Assembly: GCF_003627055.1 (NCBI RefSeq)
Contig: NZ_CP032624.1
Span: 2,356,001 to 2,420,000 of the forward strand
DNA: 64,000 nucleotides
Reading direction: 5' to 3'
DNA from: Gryllotalpicola protaetiae
Lineage (GTDB): Bacteria; Actinomycetota; Actinomycetes; Actinomycetales; Microbacteriaceae
Shown in pieces: positions 8,156 through 17,266 of this stretch (position 1 is the stretch's first letter; each line of letters begins with the position of its first letter). Under the pieces are notes generated by a model that was not told the DNA's origin, did not search any database, and worked only from the letters and a program-made list of their open reading frames with translations. A program made the translations under genes and the position numbers.

Positions 8156-9412
8156 GTGCAAACAACTCGAAAGGCGCGCGCCATCGGTGTCGCGCTCCTG
8201 TCCGCGGGCGTGGTCGCCGCGGCACTCACCGGCTGCTCCGGCAGCAGCGACAAGGGAAGCTCGAGCGGCAGCGCCGGCGGCACCTACACCTTCTGGGACC
8301 CGTACCCGCAGTACAACGCCAGCTCCGACTGGAACAAGCTCATCGAACAGTGCGGCACCGACGCCGGGGTGACGGTCAAGCGCACCGGCTACGACACCAC
8401 CGACCTCACGAACAAGGCGCTGCTCGCTGGCCAGCAGAGCAAGTCACCCGACATCCTGCTTGTCGACAACCCCGTCGTCTCGACGCTCGCCGACGCGGGC
8501 ATCCTGACGGACACCAAGGAAAACGGCCTGTCGACCGGCAAGATCGCCCAGAACATCCTCGGCGCGGGCGTACAGGGCGGGAAGACCTACGGCGTCCCGA
8601 TCGGCGCCAACACCCTCGCGCTGTACTACAACCCGAAGGTCCTGCAGGCGGCGGGCGTCGACCCGGCATCCGTCACCGACTGGGACTCGCTCACCGCGGC
8701 GCTCGCCAAGGTCAAGGCGGCGGGCAAGAAGGGCATTACGTTCGCCGGCATCAACACCGAAGAGGGCTCCTTCCAGTTCCTGCCGTGGTTCTGGGGCGCA
8801 GACGCCGACCTCACCAAGCTCGACTCGAGCAAGGCCGAGGCCGCCCTGTCGCTGTGGGCGGGCTGGATCAAGGACGGCTACGCGCCGAACTCCGTGATTC
8901 AGGACACCCAGACCACGAGCTGGCAGGAGTTCCAGACCGGCGACTTCGCGTTCGGCGAAAACGGCACCTGGCAGAAGGCGTCGGCTGCGCAGATGGGCGC
9001 CGGAGTCATCACGATCCCCTCCGAGAGCGGCGGCGCGGCACCCGTGCCGACGGGCGGCGAGTTCTTCACCATCCCGGTGCAGAAGGACACCGCCCGCTAC
9101 AAGACGACCGCCAAGATCGTCGAGTGCCTTTCGCAGGGCGACAACATCGTCAAGACCGACACCACGCTGAACTACATCGTCGCCGGGGCGGACGGGCAGG
9201 CGAAGCAACTCGCCGCGGACCCGACCCTGAAGACCTGGATCGATGCGGTCGGTGTGGCCAAGGCGCGCACCGGAGACAACCTCGGCACGAAGTACCCGGT
9301 CATCTCGCAGCAGCTGTGGACGGCCGTGCAGAAAGCCGAGAGCGGTGCCGCATCACCGGCCGACGCGCTGAAAGCGGCGCAGGACGCCGTCGACTCGAAG
9401 CTCAACAAGTAA
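8156..9412 (+). CDS. Sugar ABC transporter solute-binding lipoprotein
   Basis: A 418-residue family 1 extracellular solute-binding protein of a CUT1 importer. A positively charged N-terminus and hydrophobic stretch end at the lipobox ALTGC, with lipidated Cys27, followed by a Ser/Gly-rich linker. The start is GTG 8156, eight bases after AAGGAGG; an upstream ATG at 8066 would overlap the operator. It is followed by two permease genes and two glycosidase genes, including a GH127 arabinofuranosidase, so arabino-oligosaccharides are the best substrate guess. Expression is probably controlled by the palindrome at 8085. No ATPase gene is present in this operon. Confidence 0.9.
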   Translation: MQTTRKARAIGVALLSAGVVAAALTGCSGSSDKGSSSGSAGGTYTFWDPYPQYNASSDWNKLIEQCGTDAGVTVKRTGYDTTDLTNKALLAGQQSKSPDILLVDNPVVSTLADAGILTDTKENGLSTGKIAQNILGAGVQGGKTYGVPIGANTLALYYNPKVLQAAGVDPASVTDWDSLTAALAKVKAAGKKGITFAGINTEEGSFQFLPWFWGADADLTKLDSSKAEAALSLWAGWIKDGYAPNSVIQDTQTTSWQEFQTGDFAFGENGTWQKASAAQMGAGVITIPSESGGAAPVPTGGEFFTIPVQKDTARYKTTAKIVECLSQGDNIVKTDTTLNYIVAGADGQAKQLAADPTLKTWIDAVGVAKARTGDNLGTKYPVISQQLWTAVQKAESGAASPADALKAAQDAVDSKLNK

Positions 9413-9453
9413 TCGATCAGCAACAAGCCATGCCCGAAGCCGACAGGACCGAA

Positions 9454-10428
9454 ATGACAGCAACCTCGTCACAGGCGCCGTCGGCTGCGCGCGCCCGTGC
9501 CGGGGCGGCGGAGAACGCCGCCCCGGCACGAGCCAGCCGTTCCCGCGCGCAGCGACAGGCTCAGTGGACCGCGTGGGGCTTCGTCGCCCCCGTCGTGATC
9601 TACCTCGCGCTGTTCTACGCGTACCCCCTCTACAAGAACATCGACCTCAGCATCCGCCACTACACCGTGCGCTCGTTCATCACCGGCGATGCCGAGTTCG
9701 TCGGATTCCAGAACTTCGCCGCGATCTTCCAGAGCTCGACGTTCTGGCCGGCGATCCTCAACACCGGCATCTTCGTGTTCGTCTCGATCGCTTTCCAGTT
9801 CGCCATCGGCCTCGCCCTCGCCGTGTTCTTCTTCCGCAACTTCCGCCTCTCCGGTCTGCTGCGCGCGCTGTTCCTGGTGCCCTGGCTGCTGCCACTGCTC
9901 GTCTCGGCCTCCACCTGGTCCTGGATGATGAACAGCGACTCCGGCGTCATCAACTCCTTCCTCGAGGCGTTCGGCATCGGCCAGATCAACTGGCTCACCT
10001 CGCCCGACTGGTCGCTGATCGCAGTCCTCATCGCGAACATCTGGATCGGCATCCCGTTCAATCTCGTGATCATGTACTCCGGACTGCAGGGCGTTCCGAA
10101 CGACGTGTACGAGGCGGCCGCGATCGACGGCGCCAACGGGTGGCAGCGGTTCTGGCGGATCACCTTCCCGCTGTTGCGGCCCGTCACGGCGATCACGCTG
10201 CTGCTCGGCTTCATCTACACGTTGAAGGTCTTCGACATCATCTGGATCATGACACGGGGCGGCCCGGCGACCTCATCGACGACGCTGGCGATCTGGTCGT
10301 ACCAGCTGGGCTTCGGCTCGCTGCTGCCGGACTTCAGCTCGGCGGCCGCGGTCGGCAATGTTCTGATCGTGATCGCGCTGATCTTCGGCCTCGCCTACGC
10401 GCGCGTGCAGCGCAGATTGGAGGCGTGA
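9454..10428 (+). CDS. Sugar ABC transporter permease, MalF/UgpA type
   Basis: A 324-residue inner-membrane permease with about six hydrophobic segments and the ATPase-docking EAA loop (EAAAIDGANGWQRFWRITFP). The N-terminus is a charged, Ala-rich cytoplasmic tail. ATG 9454 follows AGGA at short spacing; an in-frame ATG at 9430 lacks a convincing ribosome site but cannot be excluded. It forms a heterodimeric channel with the product of the next gene, which starts two bases after this stop codon. Confidence 0.88.
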   Translation: MTATSSQAPSAARARAGAAENAAPARASRSRAQRQAQWTAWGFVAPVVIYLALFYAYPLYKNIDLSIRHYTVRSFITGDAEFVGFQNFAAIFQSSTFWPAILNTGIFVFVSIAFQFAIGLALAVFFFRNFRLSGLLRALFLVPWLLPLLVSASTWSWMMNSDSGVINSFLEAFGIGQINWLTSPDWSLIAVLIANIWIGIPFNLVIMYSGLQGVPNDVYEAAAIDGANGWQRFWRITFPLLRPVTAITLLLGFIYTLKVFDIIWIMTRGGPATSSTTLAIWSYQLGFGSLLPDFSSAAAVGNVLIVIALIFGLAYARVQRRLEA

Positions 10429-10429
10429 G

Positions 10430-11245
10430 ATGACTCGCCGCTCCTGGTGGCGCACCACCGTCGGCATCCTGCTCACCGCGATCATGCTCTTCCCCATCTA
10501 CTGGATGGTCAACGTGTCATTCACCCGCGACGGCGACATGCGCAAGGACCCGCCGAACCTCTTCCCAATCAACGGAACGCTCGACGGCTACCGAGCCGTG
10601 CTGCAGGAGCAATTGCCGTTCCTCGCCACGAGCCTGCTCATCGGCCTCGGCACGGTCGCGCTCACCCTCGTTCTATCGGCCCCCGCGGCATTCTCGCTGG
10701 CGAAGCTGCGCCCGAAGGGCGGCGGCGTGATCAGCTTCCTGCTGCTCATCGCGCAGATCATCCCGGCGATCATCATGTCGATGGGCTTCTACACGATCTA
10801 CGTGCGGCTCGGCATCCTCGACACGATCTGGGGTCTCATCATCGCCGACTCGACGCTCGCCGTGCCGTTCGGCGTGCTCATCTTTGCCGCGTTCATGTCG
10901 GGCATCCCCGACGAGTTGATCCAGGCGGCGCGCATCGACGGCGCCAGCACGTGGCGCACCTTCCGATCGGTGGTGCTGCCCGTCAGTCGCAATTCGGTCG
11001 TGACCGTCGCGCTGTTCTCCTTCTTATGGGCGTGGTCCGACTTCCTATTCGCCAACACGCTCGACGGCGGCGGCACGCTCAAGCCGATCACTCTGGGGAT
11101 CTACGCCTACATCGGCAATAACAACCAGCAATGGAACTCGATCATGGCCACCGCGGTTGTTGCGTCGATCCCCGCGGCCGTACTGCTCGTCATCGCGCAG
11201 AAGTACGTCGCGGCAGGCGTGACCGCAGGCGCGGTCAAGGACTGA
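10430..11245 (+). CDS. Sugar ABC transporter permease, MalG/UgpE type
   Basis: A 271-residue permease with a first membrane helix at about residues 8-28 and the EAA-type loop LIQAARIDGASTWRTFRSVVLP in the second half. It is the usual second permease of CUT1 sugar importers. It follows the first permease by one base and precedes the GH63/GH37-like gene by 14 bases. The family requires an ATPase such as MsmK/UgpC, which must come from another locus. Confidence 0.89.
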   Translation: MTRRSWWRTTVGILLTAIMLFPIYWMVNVSFTRDGDMRKDPPNLFPINGTLDGYRAVLQEQLPFLATSLLIGLGTVALTLVLSAPAAFSLAKLRPKGGGVISFLLLIAQIIPAIIMSMGFYTIYVRLGILDTIWGLIIADSTLAVPFGVLIFAAFMSGIPDELIQAARIDGASTWRTFRSVVLPVSRNSVVTVALFSFLWAWSDFLFANTLDGGGTLKPITLGIYAYIGNNNQQWNSIMATAVVASIPAAVLLVIAQKYVAAGVTAGAVKD

Positions 11246-11259
11246 GCGGATTCCACGCA

Positions 11260-12987
11260 ATGACCTCCGACCCCACAGGGACGCCCATATCTTCAGCGCC
11301 CACCTTCGACATTCGCCAGATCCCGTTCAGTCGACGCGGTTCGTGGCTTGACGTGTCGCCCGTCATCGGAACGCACCGCACCCACGAACTGCTCCACCTC
11401 GTGTCGCATCAGACGGGTATGAACGCCGTGCTGCAGTTCCGCCCGTCGCGCCCGGCGGTCATCGCCGCTTCGGCGACCACCCTGAGCTGGGTCACCGACG
11501 GCGGCCGCATCGACGCGGTGTTCGAGACTCCCGATACGTTGCGGCTGCGCGGTATCGGGCTCGAGTTGACGGTCGCGGATGCGGCGGAAGAGTTGACGCC
11601 GTTCAGCGGGGCGTACCTATTCCGCGACCCCGTCGACGGCTCGGCGGTGTTCACCTCGTACGAGAGCGGGCGCCGGTACCGCGTCACGGTGGTGAGAGGT
11701 GAGCTGCGGCTTGAGGGCGGCGAGGCGCTTGGCAGCGCGCCCCGAGCGGTCACGGTTGCCGGTGCCGAGTGGGACGCCGTCGTCGAGGAGTACGAGACGG
11801 GGCGCCCTCCCTACCGTGAGCAGGGTGCTTTCGATGACGCGGTGGTCGAAGTGATGCGCGACTTCGACGGATTCCTATCCGCCGTCGCCCCGTGGCGGAG
11901 CCCGTCGACACCGGCCGCGCCGCTCGCCGCCTACGTCCTCTGGTCCGCCACGGTGGAGCCGAGCGGCTTCGTCGGCCGCGAGACGATCCTCATGTCGAAG
12001 CACTGGATGGACAAGGTGTGGAGCTGGGACCACTGCTTCAACGCGCTCGCAGTGGTCGCCGGCTTGCCGGGCGCGGGCGTCGACAACTTCCTGCTTCCGT
12101 TCAACCACCAGGAAAAATCCGGCGCCCTGCCCGACTCGGTGGCCCACTCGGAAGTGCTCCACAATTTCGTGAAGCCGCCCATCCACGGCTGGGCGCTGCG
12201 CGGGCTGCGGGCCCGCGCGCCCGAGCGCTTCGACCATGACACGCTCGCCGAGATCCATCGGGGTCTCGCCGCGTGGTCCCGGTTCTGGCTGTCGCGACGC
12301 GTGCCCGACCACGCGCTGCCGCACTACCAGCACGGCAACGACAGCGGGTGGGACAACTCGACCACCTTCGACGCCGACCGTGTCATCGAGTCGCCGGACC
12401 TCGCCGCCTTCCTCGGCGTTCAGCTCGATGTGCTGGCCGATCTCACCGACGAGCTCAGCCTTGAGGGAGCGGCCGAGTGGCGCGCAGAGGCCGATGCCCT
12501 CTTCGACGCGCTGCAGACACAGCTGTGGCGCGGTGATCGCTTCGTCGCACGCGCTGCGGCGAGCGGTCGCGAGAGTTCGAGCAGCAGCCTGCTGAACGTA
12601 CTGCCGCTGGTGGCATCCGACCGTCTCCGCCCTGAAATCGTGGGCGCGCTCGTCTCGCGGTTGGACGCGCACCTGACCGAGTGGGGCCTCGCGACCGAGC
12701 CGACGGCCAGCGCGCTCTATGAGTCGGACGGGTATTGGCGCGGGCCGATCTGGGCGCCGTCGACCGTGCTCGTCTACGACGGGCTGCGCGCCGCCGGCCA
12801 TGACGCGCTGGCGGCCGAGGTCAGACGACGGTTCCTGCGACTGTGCGAGCGATCGGGCTTCGCGGAGAACTTCGACGCGGTGACCGGTGACGGTCTGCGC
12901 GACCGCGCGTATACCTGGACGGCGAGCGCCTACCTGCTCCTTGCCGCAGACGACACCGCACCATCACAACGAATTCGAGGCAATTGA
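11260..12987 (+). CDS. (alpha/alpha)6-barrel glycosidase related to GH63/GH37
   Basis: A 575-residue intracellular glycosidase-like protein. An N-terminal beta-rich domain (about residues 1-190) precedes an (alpha/alpha)6-barrel. KVWSWDHCFN, HGNDSGWDNSTTF and the C-terminal ESDGYWRGPIWAP match the trehalase, mannosylglycerate hydrolase and amylo-alpha-1,6-glucosidase clan. The Asp in DSGWDNS and an acidic residue near GYWRGP are candidates for catalysis. It lies between the importer and the GH127 gene and overlaps the latter by one base. That context suggests action on an arabinoside or decorated oligosaccharide, not trehalose. The exact substrate is unknown. Confidence 0.75.
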   Translation: MTSDPTGTPISSAPTFDIRQIPFSRRGSWLDVSPVIGTHRTHELLHLVSHQTGMNAVLQFRPSRPAVIAASATTLSWVTDGGRIDAVFETPDTLRLRGIGLELTVADAAEELTPFSGAYLFRDPVDGSAVFTSYESGRRYRVTVVRGELRLEGGEALGSAPRAVTVAGAEWDAVVEEYETGRPPYREQGAFDDAVVEVMRDFDGFLSAVAPWRSPSTPAAPLAAYVLWSATVEPSGFVGRETILMSKHWMDKVWSWDHCFNALAVVAGLPGAGVDNFLLPFNHQEKSGALPDSVAHSEVLHNFVKPPIHGWALRGLRARAPERFDHDTLAEIHRGLAAWSRFWLSRRVPDHALPHYQHGNDSGWDNSTTFDADRVIESPDLAAFLGVQLDVLADLTDELSLEGAAEWRAEADALFDALQTQLWRGDRFVARAAASGRESSSSSLLNVLPLVASDRLRPEIVGALVSRLDAHLTEWGLATEPTASALYESDGYWRGPIWAPSTVLVYDGLRAAGHDALAAEVRRRFLRLCERSGFAENFDAVTGDGLRDRAYTWTASAYLLLAADDTAPSQRIRGN

Positions 12988-14879
12988 TGTCAGCAGCCCG
13001 TACCGGCGGCCCCGTCCACCCTTCGCATGCCGTCCTTCGCCCGCTCGGCCCCGACGAGATCGCCATCACCGGCGGCTTCTGGGGGGAGCGCCAGGTTGTG
13101 AACGCGCAGGCGACCATCGCGCACTGCCAGGAGTGGATGGAGCGTATCGGCTGGATCGGGAACTTCGACCGTGCAGCCGCCGGCACCATCGGGGGCAGTC
13201 ACGCGGGCATCGAGTTCGTCGACTCAGAGGTGTACAAGCTGCTTGAGGCGATGGCGTGGGAGCTCGGGCGGAGCCATGACCTCGAGCTCGAAGCGCGCTA
13301 CAACGCGCTGGTCGCGCGGATCGCTGCGGCGCAGGAGGTTGACGGCTACCTGCACACCAGCTTCGGCCGCGACGGCCAGCCGACCCGGTACTCGAATCTG
13401 GAGTTCGGTCATGAGCTGTACTGCTTCGGGCACCTCTTCCAGGCGGCCGTCGCGCGCCTGCGCACTGGGTACGACGACCTGCTGCCGCAGGTCGCGCGGC
13501 GGCTCGCCGATCACGTCTATATGGTGTTCGGGCCGACCGGGCGCGATGCGGTCTGCGGTCACCCGGAGATCGAGATGGGTCTCGTCGAACTGTTCCGCAT
13601 CACCGGGGAGCGCCGTTATCTCGAGCAGGCCGAGCTGTTCATCGCGCGGCGAGGGACCGGCACTCTGCGCGGAGCGGCCTTCGGCCCGTTCGGGCAGGAG
13701 TACTTCCAGGACGACGTGCCCGTGCGCGACGCCCAGACGATGCGCGGGCATGCGGTGCGGGCGCTCTATCTGGCATCCGGCGCACTCGATGTCGCAGACG
13801 AGACAGCAGATGCGGAGCTGGCGGCCGCCGTTCGGCTGCAATGGGCCAATGCCGTCGCGCGCCGAACCTATCTGACGGGCGGCGTCGGATCGCACCACCA
13901 GGACGAGGCATACGGCGATGACTTCGAGCTTCCGCCCGATCGCGCCTACGCGGAGACCTGCGCGGGCATCGCCTCGGTGATGCTCAGCTGGCGGCTGCTG
14001 CTCGAGAGCGGTGACGCGAAGTATGCCGAGCTGATCGAGCGCACGCTGCTGAACAACGTGCTCGCTTCACCCCGCGAGGACGGCCGCGCGTTCTACTACA
14101 CGAACACACTGCACCAGCGGATTCCGGGCGCGGTGCCCGACGAGCACGAGCTGTCGCATCGCGCGGAGGCCAGCCTGCGCGCTCCGTGGTTCGAGGTCTC
14201 GTGCTGCCCGACGAACGTCGCGCGCACCCTCGCGAGCGTCGGCCTCTACTTCGCGACGGCGACAGGCGACGGTGTGCAGCTGCACCAGTACGGCGACTAT
14301 GAGATCTCGACGACACTCGACGCCGGCGAGGTGCGCCTGCGCGTCTCGAGCGGCTATCCGTTCGACGGCGCAGTCGTTGTGACGGTGCTCCAGGCCCCCG
14401 AGAGCGAGATCGCGCTGCGGCTGCGTGTTCCCGGCTGGGCGGTCGACGCTGCCCTCTCCGAGGACGCGCCACTCATCGACGGCGCATTCGAGGTGCGGCG
14501 GGGGTTCGCGACCGGCGATATCGTGCGCCTCGACCTGCCGGTCGATGCCCGCGTCACATTCCCCGACCAGCGGATCGACGCCATCCGCGGCGACTTCGCG
14601 ATCGAGCGCGGACCCCTCGTGCTCGCGCTCGAGTCCGTCGACCTGCCCGAAGGGTGGAGCGTCAATGACGTGGAAGCCGACCCGGCGACGCTGCGCTCGC
14701 GGGAAGGCGCCACCGAACTGCTGGTCGCGCGCCGCTCGCCGGGGGAGGCGACGTGGCCGTACGCATCCGACCGCCCCCAAATCGAGCGCGAGACCGCGAC
14801 CGCTCGCCTGGTGCCGTACTACGCGTGGGCCAATCGCGGGCCCTCGACGATGCGCATCTGGATTCCCGGCGGGAGCTGA
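12987..14879 (+). CDS. GH127 beta-L-arabinofuranosidase
   Basis: A 630-residue GH127 enzyme, predicted to release L-arabinofuranose from beta-linked arabino-oligosaccharides. The family's unusual zinc-thiolate active site is visible: Glu323 and Cys325 in AYAETCAG, and the SCCPTN pair Cys406-Cys407, with Cys406 expected to be the nucleophile by alignment with Bifidobacterium HypBA1. Glu307 in QDEAYG fits the acid/base position. No signal peptide is seen, consistent with hydrolysis after import. ATG 12987 shares its A with the preceding TGA stop. Released arabinose would enter araA-araB-araD. Confidence 0.9.
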   Translation: MSAARTGGPVHPSHAVLRPLGPDEIAITGGFWGERQVVNAQATIAHCQEWMERIGWIGNFDRAAAGTIGGSHAGIEFVDSEVYKLLEAMAWELGRSHDLELEARYNALVARIAAAQEVDGYLHTSFGRDGQPTRYSNLEFGHELYCFGHLFQAAVARLRTGYDDLLPQVARRLADHVYMVFGPTGRDAVCGHPEIEMGLVELFRITGERRYLEQAELFIARRGTGTLRGAAFGPFGQEYFQDDVPVRDAQTMRGHAVRALYLASGALDVADETADAELAAAVRLQWANAVARRTYLTGGVGSHHQDEAYGDDFELPPDRAYAETCAGIASVMLSWRLLLESGDAKYAELIERTLLNNVLASPREDGRAFYYTNTLHQRIPGAVPDEHELSHRAEASLRAPWFEVSCCPTNVARTLASVGLYFATATGDGVQLHQYGDYEISTTLDAGEVRLRVSSGYPFDGAVVVTVLQAPESEIALRLRVPGWAVDAALSEDAPLIDGAFEVRRGFATGDIVRLDLPVDARVTFPDQRIDAIRGDFAIERGPLVLALESVDLPEGWSVNDVEADPATLRSREGATELLVARRSPGEATWPYASDRPQIERETATARLVPYYAWANRGPSTMRIWIPGGS

Positions 14880-14882
14880 GCC

Positions 14883-14937
14883 CGCGGCATCCGTATCTGC
14901 GCCGATCTGGGCTGTGAGGTGCGATACGGATGCCGCG
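14883..14937. terminator. Bidirectional stem-loop between GH127 and acetyl-esterase genes
   Basis: CGCGGCATCCGTATC (14883-14897) and GATACGGATGCCGCG (14923-14937) form perfect 15-bp arms around a 25-base loop. The hairpin fills the short gap between converging stop codons and is followed by TTT on the plus strand. Confidence 0.78.
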
Positions 14938-14939
14938 TT

Positions 14940-15923
14940 TCAGCGCCGCTGCGCCAGGAACTCCGCCTGCTTGAGCCACTGGTACGTCTGCCCGCCCTCA
15001 TGCCCGTTGTAGGCGTAGACCTCGATCGTCTTGTCCTCCGACGCGAGCCGGTTGAAGGCGGCGAAGGTCGTCGACGGCGGCACGGTCTGGTCCATCAGCG
15101 CGACCGAGAACAGTGCGGGCGCGGTGATCCGCGTGGTGAAGTTGACACCGTCGAAGTACGACGCCGTGTTCCACACGGTCTCGACGTCGTTGCGGTGCGC
15201 GGCAAGGTAGCGGCTGAGCTCCTGGAACGGGTCGGACATCGCGACGTTCGCGCCGTGCTCCCAGGCGCACAGGAAGGCGACGTCGGGCATGAGCGCCCAT
15301 ACGTCGGGGGAGAGGCCGGCTGCCGCGATCGCGATGCCGCCGCCCTGGCTGCCGCCGGTGACGGCGATCCGAGTCGGGTCGACGAAGTCCCACGTGCGCA
15401 CCTCGTCGATGAGGCGCGCGGCGTCGGTGTAGACCCGGCGATAGTAATGATCGCGAGGGTCGAGGATGCCGCGGGTCATCCACCCCGACACCGCCGCGTT
15501 CGACCCGTGCGGGTCTGCGGTCTCACCGCCCGTTCCCCAGCCGGAGCCCTGCCCGCGCGTGTCCATGAACACGTGCACGTAGCCCGACAGTGCCCACAGC
15601 ACACGTTCGCCGACGATGCCGCGCCCGCCGTTGTAGCCGTTGTACTCGACGACGACTGGCAGCCTCTCGCCCTCGCGCCCCTTGGGGCGCAGCACCCACG
15701 CCTTCACCGGGTCGGCGCCGAACCCGGGGAAGGTGAGGTCTTCGACGATCAGCTCGGTGATCGGGGTGTCAGCGGGAAGGCGGATGGCGGTGGCGCCTGA
15801 CAGGTTGGCAGCGGTGCGTGCCTCGGCAAGAGTCTCGCGCCAGAACGCGTCGAAGTCCTCCGGCTCACGGACGGTCGGGTTGAAGGTTCGCAGCTGCGCG
15901 AGCGGCATGTCGGTGAACGGCAT
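14940..15923 (-). CDS. Acetyl-xylan esterase / cephalosporin-C deacetylase family
   Basis: A 327-residue alpha/beta hydrolase of the AXE1/carbohydrate esterase 7 type, which removes acetyl groups from xylo-oligosaccharides and related sugars. The start MPFTDMPLAQL is typical; RGQGSGWG precedes the nucleophile elbow TGGSQGG. LMDQTVPP supplies the acidic residue and NGHEGG the histidine. There is no signal peptide, so it probably acts on imported acetylated oligosaccharides. ATG 15923 is preceded by AGGG at 8 bases. A much longer upstream frame to 16145 was rejected because the family N-terminus begins here. It faces the GH127 gene and adds a hemicellulose-deacetylation activity to the locus. 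Confidence 0.9.
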   Translation of the reverse strand: MPFTDMPLAQLRTFNPTVREPEDFDAFWRETLAEARTAANLSGATAIRLPADTPITELIVEDLTFPGFGADPVKAWVLRPKGREGERLPVVVEYNGYNGGRGIVGERVLWALSGYVHVFMDTRGQGSGWGTGGETADPHGSNAAVSGWMTRGILDPRDHYYRRVYTDAARLIDEVRTWDFVDPTRIAVTGGSQGGGIAIAAAGLSPDVWALMPDVAFLCAWEHGANVAMSDPFQELSRYLAAHRNDVETVWNTASYFDGVNFTTRITAPALFSVALMDQTVPPSTTFAAFNRLASEDKTIEVYAYNGHEGGQTYQWLKQAEFLAQRR

Positions 15924-15958
15924 GGTTCCGACCCTACGTGAGCGGCGGCCCGTGGCCC

Positions 15959-15975
15959 ATCCGCGCGTTGCGTTC
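15959..15975. repeat. Copy of a short interspersed repeat
   Basis: ATCCGCGCGTTGCGTTC here is repeated exactly at 17169-17185. A reverse-complement core copy occurs at 17227-17239 and a partial one at 45217-45227. All lie in intergenic DNA. Confidence 0.55.
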
Positions 15976-16039
15976 TCCGGCGTGTGCCGTGGCGAGAGGA
16001 AGCGCGCGGCAGCGTGCATATCGCGCGGATCAGCGCGAG

Positions 16040-17050
16040 TCACCACCCGCGAGAGATGCTTCGACGGGCGCGGGTCGGGCGCAGGCCCTGCGCGACAAGA
16101 AGCTCGCGCAGCCGGAGAGGCGCGGTCAGGCAGTCCCACGTCCAACGCACGACGCGCAGGCCGGACGCGCGCAATGCATCCTCCCGGCGTTTCTCGTCAA
16201 ACAGGACCTGCGCTGGGGTGCGCCCGTTCAAGAACCGTTCGTTGCTGAACTTGACGAATCCGTCGAACTCGCCGACGAGGTGCAGTTCCGGCCACTCGAA
16301 GTCTGTGTAGAACCAGCGGCCCAGCCCGGGCGGCGCGGCATGCCGCGTCTGCAGTCGCGGCGTTGGGAAGCCGAACTCGTCCATCAGCACGCGGCTCAAC
16401 GATTCCCCGACTGAGCCGGCGACGTCGACGCCGAATGCGATGACGGATTCCGCGGTGCGCCTGTTGCGCACTGCGACCGACGCGTCGAGGGCCGCTTCGA
16501 CCTCCTGTTTGGTCACTCGCTGGCCGGGCGCTGCTCGGTCCGAATTCAGCACGAAGTCCAAGGCGGCGACGGCTTTCGCTCGCGATTGCCACTTGGCGAG
16601 ATCGGCGACCGTGCGCGCCGGTGAGGTCACGAAGAACTCACCCCACGGTTCGATGTCTTCGGGTCGGAAGCCGTCGGTGTGAACGGTGATGCCGAACGCA
16701 TTTCGGCGGGTGGAGCCGACCGCCTCAAGAAGCTCGACGTGGCCCGGCAGCTCGCCCAGTGCGGGTATGGCGTGGATCTGCTGCGCCGTCTCGCCGGCGA
16801 AAACGACCGGACCGCCACGAGTGAGCCCGACGGCGATGGCCTCCTCGAGGAACCGTGCCCGCCCTTCGTGACGACGCTCGTCGGGCGCAAGCTCTTCGAG
16901 CGGCACCAGCGGATCTCGGTAGATGCTGCGCCGCAGTCGAGTCAGGCGCCCCTCGTTCGCTGCGCGGCGGACCGCCGGCGAGCCGACGCCGTCGGTGCTC
17001 GTGCGCCGCGTGTCGAGGAGGCGCGAAAAGTCCGGTGCATCGGGTGGCAT
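16040..17050 (-). CDS. AbiEi-antitoxin-like winged-helix / DUF559-like nuclease-fold protein
   Basis: A 336-residue protein of an actinobacterial family often named after AbiEi antitoxins. The N-terminal part has the arginine-rich segment AVRRAANEGRLTRLRRSIYRDP (written here across residues 26-47), typical of the winged-helix domain. The C-terminal third has GEFDGFVKF followed by FDEKRREDALRASGLRVVRW, resembling the acidic and Glu-x-Lys elements of Vsr/DUF559 PD-(D/E)XK folds. No toxin partner such as AbiEii lies nearby, so a toxin-antitoxin role should not be assumed. ATG 17050 is chosen over longer frames because those run into the divergent promoter; its ribosome site is weak. Confidence 0.6.
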   Translation of the reverse strand: MPPDAPDFSRLLDTRRTSTDGVGSPAVRRAANEGRLTRLRRSIYRDPLVPLEELAPDERRHEGRARFLEEAIAVGLTRGGPVVFAGETAQQIHAIPALGELPGHVELLEAVGSTRRNAFGITVHTDGFRPEDIEPWGEFFVTSPARTVADLAKWQSRAKAVAALDFVLNSDRAAPGQRVTKQEVEAALDASVAVRNRRTAESVIAFGVDVAGSVGESLSRVLMDEFGFPTPRLQTRHAAPPGLGRWFYTDFEWPELHLVGEFDGFVKFSNERFLNGRTPAQVLFDEKRREDALRASGLRVVRWTWDCLTAPLRLRELLVAQGLRPTRARRSISRGW

Positions 17051-17168
17051 GTCAGGAGTATTAGCGGAGATCAAGTGCCCACCCGGGCGTGAAGTGAGGC
17101 ATCCGTGGACAAGTCGGGCTCCGCGCTGCCTGTGCTGGGCAAGTCGCAGCCGAGCGCGGAGGTGCCCG

Positions 17169-17239
17169 ATCCGCGCGTTGCGTTCAACGCCGCGCACCAC
17201 GGCCCTCGAGAACGCGCCGCAGTGACCGCAACGCGCGGA
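17169..17239. repeat. Inverted pair of the interspersed repeat
   Basis: TCCGCGCGTTGCG (17170-17182) and CGCAACGCGCGGA (17227-17239) are exact reverse complements separated by 44 bases. The first arm extends as the 17-base direct repeat also found at 15959. The pair occupies the gap between divergent genes at 17050 and 17267 and could form a cruciform or structured leader. Confidence 0.6.
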
Positions 17240-17266
17240 CGACGCGGCGCTTGCCAGAATGGCCGC

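Noticed and set aside
11131-11259. Longer N-terminus for the GH63/GH37-like protein
   Set aside because: It overlaps the preceding permease and starts without a suitable ribosome site; ATG 11260 is a cleaner start.
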